Origin: Cordilura impudica
Taxonomy: Eukaryota; Arthropoda; Insecta; Diptera; Scathophagidae
Direction: 5' to 3'
DNA: 64,000 nt
Assembly: GCA_963682025.1 (NCBI GenBank)
Contig: OY821521.1
Location: 163,403,355 to 163,467,354 of the forward strand
Shown one piece after another: positions 23,360-34,514 of the stretch (positions are counted from its first letter, which is position 1; the number at the start of each line of letters is the position of its first letter). The notes under the pieces are model-generated. The model made no database searches, was not told where the DNA came from, and worked only from the letters and a program-made list of their open reading frames with translations. The position numbers and the translations under genes were made by a program.

Positions 23360-23917
23360 CACAATACAATACAAAATCTAACCCAGTGATGCCAACTTTT
23401 GATTTTGAATTAAATTTTGTTAATAAAATATATTTTCATTTATCGGCTCCGAATACTACTACCTGGGAATTATTATCGAACTTCAATGTTTTGGATTTTA
23501 CCTTGCCTACCATGAAGTCAAATTTTGAAGTTATCATGAACACTGGTTCAAAAAACCAAATGTCCCATAAATTTTAAATAAAATAATTTGTTATCTTTAT
23601 TTTCTGAAAAACTTAAAATTTACATCCAATAAAATTGTGAAAAATAATATATAAATAACATTCTCATCAAATTGCGCTTTTTTCTGAATAATTCCGAAAC
23701 TTTTAAGTATATAAAAAATAATTATTAGCATAACTTCGAGGTAATTTAAATTAAAATGTTTTAATGCTTTTATTGTGATAAAATTGGTCTCAAGTTATGA
23801 TAATTACTCTTCAAAAATCCCAAATTAAAAAAAAAAGAATTATTTTTAACTTATCCATAGAGTTTTAAATTTCGACTATTTTGTTGTCAGAGGACCATAA
23901 GAAATCAAACAATTAAG
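23360..23917. other. Intergenic sequence, no gene recognised
   Basis: AT-rich. The 63-residue ORF at 23386-23577 has no recognisable feature. Confidence 0.5.
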
Positions 23918-24655
23918 AAAATTATAGTCGGTCTACACCGACTATACGATACCCTATACCATGCGTTTAGGGAACCTATATCTCAGGTCCAACAAATTAG
24001 GTATAGAAAATAAACATAAAGCAAATTCGAATGTCATTGTTATTAATTTGTTGCCTTCGGATATGAAAAAGTTCATATCGGATGCTATCTTTATATGGGG
24101 ACTAGCTCGAATAATGGAGCGATCCTGACCATATTTGGTAAGGTCACTAAATTTTTGCATAAACATATACAAACCAAATTTGAGAAAAATCTGTGCAATA
24201 TTTTTGTTTTTTGATAGATTAAAGTGAAGATCGGGAAGCAGCTTAATATGGAGGCTATGACTAGGAATTGTCCCATAGGGTTTATTTTAGGACTACTGAT
24301 TAATGGGTGTAATAAACACACACAAACACAATTTGACCGAGATCTATATGATATTTTGGATAATATGACAATTTTATGTCGATTTCATAGGTGTTATTTG
24401 TATGGGGACTATGTCGGAACATGCACCGATTTTCGCCAATAGCGTTCATGCTATAGCTGATAGCTTACATACCAAATTTCACCAAAATATATTCGTATTT
24501 GCGACCTGTAGTTTGATTGCAAAGTTTACATGGACACACAGACGGACGTATATCGCTAAATCGACTCAGAAAGTGATTCTGAGTCGATCGGTATAATAAA
24601 AGGTGGGTCTAGGTCAAATATTTTTGGTAGTTACAAACATCATAGTGGTATAAAA
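23918..24655 (-). mobile_element. mini-me/DINE-1-type element, family D, nearly full length
   Basis: Reads AAGAAAATTATAGTCGG then ACCGACTATACGATACCC at the left, with the reverse complement of the family body between. GACGGACGTATATCGC and GAGTCGATCGGTATAA lie near the right end, closing with AACATCATAGTGGTATAAA. The GTCY block is short here (two units). Confidence 0.8.
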
Positions 24656-24814
24656 ATATAGTGGTTATCTTGTGCCATAAAAAAATTTCATTATGATGCA
24701 CAATGTAATAATGCAGATAGAAGTTAATTCTTTGTATAAAGAAATAATCTAACCCATAAAAACAAAGTTTTTACTAAAACTCTTTCTTTCCTTATGCATA
24801 TGAATATTTCCGTG

Positions 24815-26110
24815 ACTGTGTGTGACTATCTAAAAAAATAATCTTTGGCCACAACAAGTCTATGGACAAAGTTTCAGATCCATCGGATGAGGGGAAGTGG
24901 GGTTTTAATCTCTCCGTGACTGTACGCGACTATGTCAAAGTTAATCTTTTTTCACAGCAAGTCTATCGACCAAGTTTTAGATCGATCGGATAAGTGAAAA
25001 TGGGGTTTAAATCACTCCGTGACTGTGCGTGACTAGCGTGACTATATCGAAGTTGATCTTTCTTTACAGCAAGTATATCGACCAAGTTTCAGATCGGTCG
25101 GATGAGGGTAATGACATTTAGATCACTCCGTGACTGTGCGTGACCATGCGTGACTAAGTCAAAGTTAATCTTTTTTTCTCAGCAAGTGTATGGACCAAGT
25201 TTCAGATCGATCGGATGAGGGGAAATGACATTTAGATCACTCCGTGACTGCGCGTGACCACGCGTGACTAAGTCAAAGTTAATCCTTTTTCACAGCAAGT
25301 GTATGGAGCAAGTTTGAGATCGATCGTGTGAGGGGTGTTAGGTCACTCCGTGACTGTGCGTGACCATGCGTGACTGCGCGTGACTAAGTAAAAGTGAACC
25401 CTTTTTCACAGGAAGTGTATGGACCAAGTTTGAGATCGATCGGATGAGGGAAAATGACATTAAGATTACTCCGTGACTGTGCGTGACCACGCGTGACTAA
25501 GTGAAAGTTAATCTTTTTTCACAGCAGGTGTATGGACCACGCGTGACTAAGTCAAAGTTAATCCTTTTTCACAGCAAGTGTATGGACCAAGATTGAGATC
25601 CATCGGATGAGGGGAAATGACATTTAGATCACTCCGTGACTGTACGTTACCACGCGTGACTGTGCGTGACTAAGTCAAAGTTAACCCTTTTTCACAGGAA
25701 GTGTATGGACCAAGTTTGAGATCGATCGGATGAGGGAAAATGACATTAAGATTACTCCGTGAGTGTGCGTGACCACGCGTGACTAAGTGAAAGTTAATCT
25801 TTTTTCACAGCAGGTGTATGGACCACGCGTGACGAAGTCAAAGTTAATCCTTTTTCACAGCAAGTGTATGGACCAAGATTGAGATCCATCGGATGAGGGG
25901 AAATGACATTTAGATCACTCCGTGACTGTACGTTACCACGCGTGACTAAGTCAAAGTTAATCCTTTTTCACGGCAAGTGTATGGACCAAGTTTGAGAACG
26001 AAATGAGGGAAAATGAGATTTAGATCACTAAGTGACTGTGCTTGACCACGCGTGACTACCCCAAAATTAATCTGTAGTCACGACAAGACTATGGGCCAAC
26101 TTTCAGATCA
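24815..26110 (+). repeat. Tandem array, unit about 114 bp, forward copy
   Basis: About eleven units, many beginning ATCACTCCGTGACTGTGCGT. They carry CACGCGTGAC, TGACTAAGTCA, AGTTAATC, CACAGCAAGTGTATGG and GATCGATCGGATGAGGGG. Some units are shortened. It is related to the inverted array at 34515-35510, including the left lead-in (ACAAAGTTTTTA) and the right-hand end (GTAGTCACGACAAGACTATG). No coding frame persists across units. Confidence 0.9.
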
Positions 26111-26598
26111 ATTGGATAAGGGGGAATGGGGTCCACCCATGGCAGACAGACAGAGAGTATGATAAAAAGAAAGTTTAAATACCACCAGTTTTTATAAAAA
26201 GAAAAAAAAAACAATAAGATATGAAAATGAATACTGGTGTCGCATTCGTTATCAAAATTTTTCAATCGAAATTTTATTTTCCAAAATACTAAGAGTTATG
26301 GTCCATAAGTAATAGTAAATGTGAAACGATGTTCATCTGCTTCAAATAATAAACCAAAATATGGAATTTCGATTGATTTTACTCGATATCGGATGCGACG
26401 ATTTGCCCCCTAGTCAAGAAGAAAAGAATTTAAAGGTTACTGTATTGAAACGGTCACCGTACCAAATATTAAATTTCAGACACAGCAGATTTTAGCACTT
26501 ACGCCTTTCGTTAAACCTAAAATATTGGCATATTTTACCCCATATTAAATTTAAACTTCAGATTTTTAAAATGTAAATTAATTCATTTTTAATACTAA

Positions 26599-26604
26599 TT
26601 TATT
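26599..26604 (-). promoter_or_regulatory. Polyadenylation signal of the RING gene
   Basis: AATAAA on the minus strand, six bases downstream of the stop codon at 26611-26613. A very short 3' UTR would result unless a later signal is used. Confidence 0.5.
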
Positions 26605-26610
26605 ATACAA

Positions 26611-28021
26611 TTATTGTTTATAGAAACTGTCATCAACCTTATCTTCGTATAATATCGATGAAGTTGGTTCGTTCGAAGGCATATTGTCTTTCACCAACTG
26701 ATCGACTTGGGCTTTGTTAACAATAACAAAACTTTTAGAATCGGTGTAACATCTTTTGACAATAACTTGATTGTTTTTCAATATTATGGAACCAAATCCA
26801 TTAACTCTAAGTTTTTTATTGGCATACATAAATAATGAATTGGTTACTTCATCAACATGCTCCCTAATCGCAAGATGTTCATAAGCAAGATTTTTTTTTA
26901 ATTTATGCTTATTCGTAAGAAATTTGTTCTTCAAATCGACAGACCTGAATTGAACGAATAATGTTTTCTTTAAAGCAGGACGTAGCATCATTTTCTCCAT
27001 TATAACAACCTCTACCAAATCTTCTTGACTTATGATCAAATTCATAACTGAGGCTAGATTTATAATAACATTTTTCAATGGGTAATATATGAGATGCGAA
27101 GGATAGTTCATTATGACAACTCTGGTAGTTTCAATGGCATTTGGTATATTTTCCTGTTTAGTGGAATTCAAAGGACTTGGACCCGATCGTACTCCAGCTG
27201 CGCCCGATTGTTTTCTAGATCTTCTTGTGGAGTTTTTGCTTTGAATTGCAAGATTTTCATTAACATTTTTAACGCTTTCATTTTTTTCTGCTTCCAATTT
27301 CATGCGCTCAATGTAACTATTCAATTTCATTTGGTCAATCTCCAATTTAGTGCTATTTGAGATTTCTTTTTCAAATTCGGCCGTGATATGCTTAAGTTTT
27401 TGTTCTAAAATTTTTATTTTTTCTTTTAGATAAATATCTGTTGTCTCACATTCGACGTTCTCAAGGGTAGTTTTTAATGTTTCAATTTCTACCGATTTTA
27501 AAGACATCTCCTTTAGTTTATATTCATTTTCGATTGTTAAAACCTGAATATTCTCATGTAGTTCTTTTTTACTTTCCTCTGCTTCAGTGTATTGTTGTTG
27601 TAACTGTAAAAAGTTCGCTTCACTGTCTTCTAAAAGACGATCTTTCTCCTGTAGACCTTTTGTCAATTCTTCCTTTTGACGTTCAAGTTGCTGAATTTTT
27701 TCGACCGATACCTTCAACTTCATCTCCAGTTCTTTGGTTGCCGTTTCATCAGCATCATCAAAATTTAAATACACTTTATGAGTCGTTGGTCCATCGGACC
27801 GGCAATGCGGACAACTTCTTGATCTGTGAAAGTACGAAAATTAAAAAAGTTAGTTTCTTGCTGCGAAACACATCCATAAATATGTTTGAAACGACTCACC
27901 GGCTTTGCCAATCCCGCATACAGGAAAAATGAAATACGTGACCACAGGAGGTACTACAGATGTCATCGGAGTTTTCAAAAACTTCTGCACATATAGCACA
28001 TACTACATTCAATACTGGCAT
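26611..28021 (-). CDS. TRAIP/no poles-like RING-H2 E3 ubiquitin ligase with coiled coil and FP-like C-terminus
   Basis: Two exons: 28021-27900 and 27823-26611, joined across a 76-bp intron with donor GTGAGT and acceptor TTTCACAG, giving 444 codons. The RING-H2 finger is C8, C11, C26, H28, H31, C34, C45, C48, starting six residues after the Met as in TRAIP; KVYLNFDDAD after the finger resembles the TRAIP KLFFDL motif. Residues about 67-225 are a Lys/Glu/Leu-rich coiled coil; 241-246 (RRSRKQ) is basic. Residues about 272-417 resemble the baculovirus FP C-terminal domain: KKTLFVQFRSVDLKNKFL, then AYEHLAIREHV and NGFGSIILKNNQVIVKR. Known TRAIP proteins ubiquitinate replication-fork and mitotic substrates and fly no poles acts in early embryos; whether this paralogue does is inference. 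Reading frame and splice sites are intact, so it is probably a functional host gene. RING assignment is strong; the FP call is by eye. Confidence 0.85.
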
Positions 28022-28089
28022 TTTTCTTTGTTCAAATTTCACTGTATAGAGCAAATCTCTTTAAATTCATGAGCTCCCACCCAGCTCGC

Positions 28090-28121
28090 AGTCAATTGAA
28101 GAATGTCTATACCTATTTATA
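28090..28121 (-). promoter_or_regulatory. Core promoter of the RING gene: TATA box and possible initiator
   Basis: TATAAATAG on the minus strand at 28121-28113, with TCAATTG at 28099-28093, about 25 bp downstream, in initiator position. The ATG at 28021 follows about 75 bases later, preceded by GAAAA. Confidence 0.5.
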
Positions 28122-28199
28122 GAAATTGTTTTGTGTACATTTTTGTTTCTGCTATATCCAGTGATGATGAATGATATTTAAAATGTTGTACGTATTATC

Positions 28200-28385
28200 C
28201 CTAAATTATGTACTTTTTGTACCAAATGGTACTTTTTACAACAAATTCAGGTTTTTCATAATTGTAATATATAACAAATACGAACAAACGTAAAAAAAAA
28301 TATAAACATGTGTCCATAGCGGGTCTTGGATAGGATTTTTTGAGGCAATAACTGGTTGTAAAAAATAAGCATAAAAATAAAAGAC
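28200..28385. repeat. Left copy of a direct duplication flanking the element at 28386
   Basis: Shares AACAAATACGAACAAACGTA and later GGGTCTTGGAT, TTTTTTG and GGCAATAACTGGTT with 29198-29365. The two copies lie on either side of the family D element. Confidence 0.7.
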
Positions 28386-29197
28386 CTATTTTTGTACCGT
28401 ATACCACTATGTGGTTTGGGTAAAATGACTTTGTGCTGCTGTTTGTAACTACCAAAAATATTTGACCTAGACCCATCTTTTGTTATACCGATAGACTCAG
28501 AATCACTTTCTGAGTCGACTTAGCAATGTCCGTCCGTCCGTCCGTCCTTCTGTGTGTCCATGTAAATCTTGTAATCAAACTACAGGTCGCACATATGAAT
28601 ATATTTCGATGAAATTTGGTATACAAGCTTTCATCGGCCATAGGATGAACGCTATTGAAACTGGAGAGAATCGGTCCATGTTCAGACCTAGCTCCCATAC
28701 AAATGACCCCTATGAAATCGACATAAATTGCCATAAGATCCGAATTATAATATAGATCTCGGGCAAATTGGGTTTGTATGTGTTTATTATATCCATTAAT
28801 CAGTAGTCCAAAATAATTCCTATAGGACAATTCTTAGTCATAGGCCCCATATAGAGCTGCTTCCCGATCTTCACTTAAATCTATCAAAAAACAAAAATAT
28901 TGCAAAGATTTTTCTCAAATTTGGTTTTTATATCTTTTTTCAAAATATAAGTGACTTTTCCAAATATGGTCAGATCCGGCTCATTTTTCGACCTTGTCCT
29001 CATATAAATATAGCCTCCAATATGAACTTTTTCATATCTGCAGCAAAAAAAAAAAAATGAATAACAATGCCACTCAAATTCGGTGTTTGCTTATTTTCTA
29101 TATCCAATTAGTTGGACGGAAGAGATAGGGTCTCTAAACCACGGTATAGGGTGTCGTATAGTCGGTCTAGACCGACTATAATTTTCTTACTTGTTTG
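28386..29197 (+). mobile_element. mini-me/DINE-1-type element, family D, full length
   Basis: From ACCGTATACCACTATGTGG to TAATTTTCTTACTTGTTT. The GTCC block is at 28526-28548 and a terminal palindrome of AGTCGGTCTAGACCGACT type at about 29160. Close in sequence to the copies at 855 and 47196. Confidence 0.85.
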
Positions 29198-29420
29198 TAA
29201 TTGTAATATATTTAACAAATGCGAACAAACGTAAATAAAAATATAAACAAGTAAAAAATTATTATCGTTCTAGATCGACTAGACAATTCCCTATACCATG
29301 CGTGTCCATAGAGGGTCTTGGATCCGATTTTTTGGGGCAATAACTGGTTACAAAAATAATCATAACTAATGATAGTACTATTTTTATTAATTTGGGGTAT
29401 GCAGATATGAAAAACTTCAT
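29198..29420 (-). mobile_element. Right duplication copy and family D fragment
   Basis: The 28200-28385 duplication resumes here and includes AAACAAGTAAAAAATTATTA with a mutated terminal hairpin (about 29248-29285) and CCCTATACCATGCGTG, so the duplicated segment itself is part of an older minus-strand family D copy. Confidence 0.6.
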
Positions 29421-29921
29421 ACATATCTAATTGTTCAAAACTAAAATAAATCTTGAATTAAATTGATTTCAGTAAGCGTTTATTGACTGCGAAAATACAT
29501 TAATTATTTAAAATTTAAATATATAAAGAATAATTTACAATTGTTGGTATATTCGATATAAAAATTTTCAACTAATGAAATAACTGGACAGTTTAAAGTT
29601 ACAACGAAGATTGTCTTTTTCAAATATTTCAAATATTTAGCAGTCTTTTTTTCTCAAAAAAAAAAAAAAAAAAAAATATGTAAATCACTTAAAAAAAAAA
29701 CTATTTCTGTTTTTTGATAGATATAGGTGAAGATAGGGAATCAGTGAAGATTGTGAAAATATACTCCACAATAAGTGAACATAAGCTTTAATAGCACTAT
29801 ATCACAACTTTAAAAAAATATATCGCTAAGAGAATTTTCAATATAAGGCAATTGGAGCGATATTTCACGAAGACTTAGAAGTTTTTGACTATTTTTTTAT
29901 TTATTTTGTTTTTGTGGTATT
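29421..29921. other. AT-rich intergenic sequence
   Basis: Poly-A runs at about 29657-29678. Nothing else recognised. Confidence 0.5.
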
Positions 29922-29995
29922 ATTATACCCTACACTCCTCAGTGACAGAGGGTATATATAGGTTTGTCATTCCGTTTGTAACGTATTAAATAGTT
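29922..29995 (+). mobile_element. Family E 5' terminus fragment
   Basis: TATACCCTACACTCCTCAGT followed by GAGGGTATATATAGGTTTGT, the same beginning as the element at 30095, then divergent. Confidence 0.65.
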
Positions 29996-30094
29996 CAACA
30001 AAAATTATAAGATTATTTAAATTACAGCAAGAAAAAGTTTTTATCAAACCCTACAACTTCATTCGCTTCCTTAAGATGGATGGAGATTCATTTT

Positions 30095-31360
30095 CGAACT
30101 TTTTTATACCCACCACACCACAGTGGCAGAGGCTATATATAGGTTTGTCATTCCGTTTGTAACGCATCCAAAAAATAATTTCCGACCCCGTAAAGTATAT
30201 ATATATTCTTGATCCTTATCACAGCTCGAGTCGATATAGCGATGTCCGTCTGTCCGTGTGTCCGTTGAAAAACGCTCATTCACAAAAAATACCATTTACC
30301 GGGGTCAGGTTAAGAAATAATTTTTTGCCATTATTCCCTCTAGGTTGGTATTTAAAATGGGTTAAATCGGCCATCATTGTGCTGAAATATGAGCAAAAAT
30401 TTGTATACACCTCTAAAAAAAATAATGAAAAACCCAGTGTGTTTGTTGTAACAGTTTAGTGGTTGCACATAGTATTTGTACAACAACATAAAAATATGCC
30501 ACAAAAAAATTATGTATATATTTTAACAATGCCAGGAACACAACTACCATGAGCTAGGTTAGTGTATTGCCACTTATTTTTATTATCGTTATCATGATAT
30601 AATCGCCAATATGAAAGAAAAATTTAATCCCTAAAAAAGTCAAGCAAAAAGTACCATGACAAAAAATTAAAAATTAAAATAAAGAAAGAAAAATAAAAAA
30701 TGAGAAGTGATAACTGAAAAATTAAAAATCAAACATGAAAAATCAAACATGAAAAATTAAAAATGAAAAGCGAAAGATAAAAAATGAAAACTGAAAACTG
30801 AAAAAATTTAATTATAATTGTAAATAAAATTCAAAATTCAAAATTCAAAATTCCAAATTAAAAATTAAGAATTATAAATTAAAAACTAAAAATTATAGTT
30901 TCTTTCTTTTGTTTTTTTTACCTGTTTTTATTATTTTTGTTTTTTTTTTTTTTGTATTAAATAAAATTATTTTTAACTTTCCTTTTTTTTAATATTAATA
31001 ATTTGTAGCCAAGAATCATTTGAATTTTTTTTTTTAATTATCGTATAACTTCTAAGTTCTTAAAACATTCTAATATTATAACCCCGGCTGCGTTAAATAA
31101 TGAATTTCATTAGTGTTTTATGACCTATAATCAAATCAAATAGTAATCAAATAGTAATTAATTCTCTCTATAGAAGACACGATCATTATTTTTTGTAAAA
31201 AGAAATTATAATATAAAAACAATTAACTTTAAATATAATTGGTATTCGGAATTAATGTTTCAGTAGTCGTACTCAATATTGGGTCTAATATTGAGTTTAA
31301 GACGCAGGACGCAAAAAATAAAAAATTCGAAACAGCCGAACTTAACACTCTTACTTGTTT
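30095..31360 (+). mobile_element. mini-me/DINE-1-type element, family E, with a short central array
   Basis: 5' hairpin terminus TTTTTATACCCACCACACC, the mini-me core TTCCGACCCCGTAAAGTATA (about 30180), TTCTTGATC and the GTCYGTCY block at 30245-30264. About 400 bp of unique sequence shared with 38060-38390 (reversed) follows, then an A-rich array of AAAAATTAAAAATGAAAA type (about 30655-30900), and finally TTCGAAACAGCCGAA and the terminus CACTCTTACTTGTTT. This gives the full family layout and shows which end is which. Confidence 0.82.
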
Positions 31361-32425
31361 TTGTACTTCTTTTTTTACATATTCTTTTATCTTGTAAAAA
31401 AAATTAAATTAAGTGTTCGCGCGAAAAATCGCTCTCGAAAATTCCCTTAGCGATTTTTTTTTTTTTTTTTTTTTGGAGGTGATATATTTCTGTCTAATTT
31501 TTGTGGAGTATTTTTTCCAACACTTCGTCAATTCCTCCCAGGTGTGGACTATTTCATCATTTGATAATGATTTAATTGGAATATGTAAACCGCAGCTCGT
31601 CATGATTTTAAGTTTTATTATAAGAAATTAAATTTTTAGAAAAATTTTTAATTTTGGTCATTTTTGATATATTTTTCAATATTATATACATATTACTTAT
31701 TTATCTATTATTATTTTGGCTTTCAATTTTTGTTCAAAGAATAAATATAATTTTTTAGTTTTATTTAGCAATTACGAACTAAAGCTTAGTTTTAGAGTTT
31801 CATTTATTCGCCAACAAATAAAGGTCTTTTTATATCTATCTATTACTCGATATATAAAACTTAGTTCTTAAATTTTTAATTTTAAAACTTTGAATTAAAA
31901 AATTCATTTGAAAAGTTTTGCCTGGATAATAACTAAAACTCTAATAATAATTGCTATTTTTTGACAAATAAATATATTTCAAGACATTATTATTATTATT
32001 TCGAAATAACTCTCAACAATAATTCACATTTTTTCATAAAAACTTACAATATTATTAGTTCTGAGTAATCCCCATAGCTCAACAATTTAAAGATTCTCTT
32101 TAATTTTTTGTATACAAATTAAACAAAAAATTAATTCGCTTACAGATAATCATTTTGTAAAGGAATAACATTATATTGCTCAATACTTTTTCGTTGAATA
32201 ATCATTGTTTGCTGTCTGTGTTTTGTACTGAGTGTTATCACAGTCGCTATGTAGAGGGGAACAAAGTACATAGGTACCATATGTATCATCTCTATTATAA
32301 TTTGATTTGCGTTACACATTATGTTCTTTTGCAAAGGGGAATACCCACGTTTTTATTTTTAATTAAAGAAAATTGCGGCACTGTTGCCACTTATTTATAT
32401 AATTTGTCAGAATTGACACAGTTGA
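31361..32425. other. AT-rich intergenic sequence
   Basis: A poly-T run at about 31456-31474. ORFs here are short and have no domains. Confidence 0.5.
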
Positions 32426-32629
32426 AAGGGCACTATACACTTGTCAAATTCACCATAATGCATTGTGGTGGTTATAGCGAAAATTTGTTTGTATGTGTGA
32501 CATCGACAATGCTTGATGGATAATCAAAAAAAAAAAAAAACAAATTTTGTCGGTGACACACATCCAATCAAATTTTCACTAATATGACCATAACGCTTGA
32601 TGAGAATTTGACAAGTGTATAGTGCCCTT
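32426..32629. mobile_element. Fold-back MITE
   Basis: Ends AAGGGCACTATACACTTGTC and its inverse; arms of about 95 bp meet at a poly-A spacer near 32526. No unambiguous target duplication is visible, so superfamily is not assigned. Confidence 0.75.
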
Positions 32630-33216
32630 AAAATTGTGTTTATGTACATTTTGTGTAATTTCAAAATATTGTTTTAAACCAGTGGTGTTCAAAAATAAAA
32701 AAAATGTAGTTGAGTTGGTGAGAATATGAGAATTGCACTGTAAGAAATGTTCAATGCGTTAGTAGCAGTGTTAGTATCTGTATGCAGTTATTTTTTGTTG
32801 AAAATATAAAACTGTTAATGTTTTGTGTAAAATTGTTTTAAAGAAATAAAAATTATACATAAATTCAATTTTTGAAAGAAAAAAAAATAAATACATATGT
32901 ATATTATACATTAGACTTTTTTCGTTGAATAAAAAAAAGTTGTAAATGTTATCAATCAATATTAATGATTCATGATATTTACATATATAAAAAAAATTGT
33001 AAAAAAAATTAAATTTTTGGAAGGAAAAAAATTACATTCGATCAGAATGAATATTGGACTAGAATTTTTAAAAACATTTCAAATTTTATATTAAATAGAT
33101 GCGTTTTTTAATAATTCTATTAAAGATTTTTATAAATCTTGTATTAAAAATTTTTCAATATTTATGTTTTCGTGACAATTGCATGTTAGTAAAACATTTT
33201 TTAAATTTACAGAACT

Positions 33217-34275
33217 TAATGCATGAAACACATAGACGACAGAGGCTACACGAACGCACGACTACAAATGCTGCTGGTTGCAATCAATAGTCAGCTACTT
33301 AATTTTTTTTGAAAACGACAGCAACATAAACCACAACAATATAAACAGCTGTTTTTAGACAAATGTATTTTTATTTCAGTAGTGCCAATTATATTTTTTT
33401 TTTACTTTATTAAAATAAAAAAACATGCATAACTCTATATAAATTTGACTTAAATCTTATATATTAAAAGAATTTATGAATAAACTTTGCATTCAAGATT
33501 TTTTTCAATATTTTTCTTCTCTCAAACCTCTATAACTAGAGTTATAATTAACGTAGGCTGTTGACATAGGTCTAAGAACACTCAGTGGATCAAGCTCCTT
33601 CTTTTGAGCTATTAACTGCTTAATTCGTTGGGTTTGAGGAAAGTTATGCGTGGAGAATCAACTTTACTTTACTTTTACTGTACGTTAACTTATCTTGGTA
33701 TATTTTGGCATTACTGTACTTTAACTTCTCTTGGCAAATTTGTTGGGTTTGAGGAAAGTTATGCGTGGACAATCAACTTTACTTTTACTGTACGTTAACT
33801 TCTCTTGGCATATTTTGGCATTACTGTACGTTAACTTCTCTTGGCAAATTTTAATATTATATTATAAAAATTAATATAATATAATATAATGCTGCGGAGC
33901 AGCAGGGTCCTCTAGTATACAATTACTTCTTTATAATGCAATATTATAACGTAAAATAAATAAATAAATTTATTTAACCCCTTTTGATTATTAATGGAAT
34001 TATTATAGCATTTCATTTTGCAATTAATTTTTTTAACAAAATAAAATATTTCATAGCACTAATATCTTTTACATATTTTTCTTATATTGTCAACACTATT
34101 TTTGTTTTGTAGCCAACAAAAATAGAAATTATCCTAAGTTGACTACAGCGACAAAAGTTGTCATGTAGCCGTGTAGCTGTGTTGGTGTTAAAATAAACGT
34201 TTTCGTATAAACATGTGTATTCTATTTTTGACAGGCTGTAGTCGTGTAGCCGCTGTCGTCTATGTGTTTCATGCA
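33217..34275. mobile_element. Non-autonomous element with ~37-bp TIRs, carrying a Helitron
   Basis: ATGCATGAAACACATAGACG at the left and its inverse at the right, continuing to ACAG[A/C]GGCTACACGA. The interior has no transposase and includes the Helitron at 33455-33915. Related words (GTAGCCGTGTAGC) recur near the right end. Target duplication unresolved. Confidence 0.7.
33455..33915 (+). mobile_element. Non-autonomous Helitron, group A, copy 1
   Basis: Starts TCTTATATATTAAAA after an A and ends CTAG before a T. A hairpin GCTGCGGAGCAGC lies about 9 nt before CTAG. It is 461 bp with two internal repeats of TGTACGTTAACTTCTCTTGG and of GGGTTTGAGGAAAGTTATGC. The same element in inverse orientation occupies 43036-43493. 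Confidence 0.85.
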
Positions 34276-34514
34276 TAATGCGTTACGTTGTTTATACTTT
34301 GTTTAGAACAAATTAATTTTAAATCTGAAACATTTTTTTTACAAGTTAGGTTGTTGGGAAAAACGATAACACTTAGGCCCAATTCACACCATGATTTTTG
34401 ACGAAGTCGGTTTTCTTAATTCTCTTTTGAAACTGCTACCAAAAACCTATTGCATTCATACGATGATTTTTAGTCTCACGTCTTTTTAAACTCTTTCTTT
34501 TAACTCATACTCTA

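Noticed and set aside
24815..26110. CRISPR-like array
   Set aside because: The units of about 114 bp are repeated as a whole with no alternating unique spacers, and the setting is a eukaryotic genome.
30183..30215. TATA-box-like sequence AAAGTATATATATATTC near family E starts
   Set aside because: This is the conserved mini-me core present in every family E copy, not a gene promoter.
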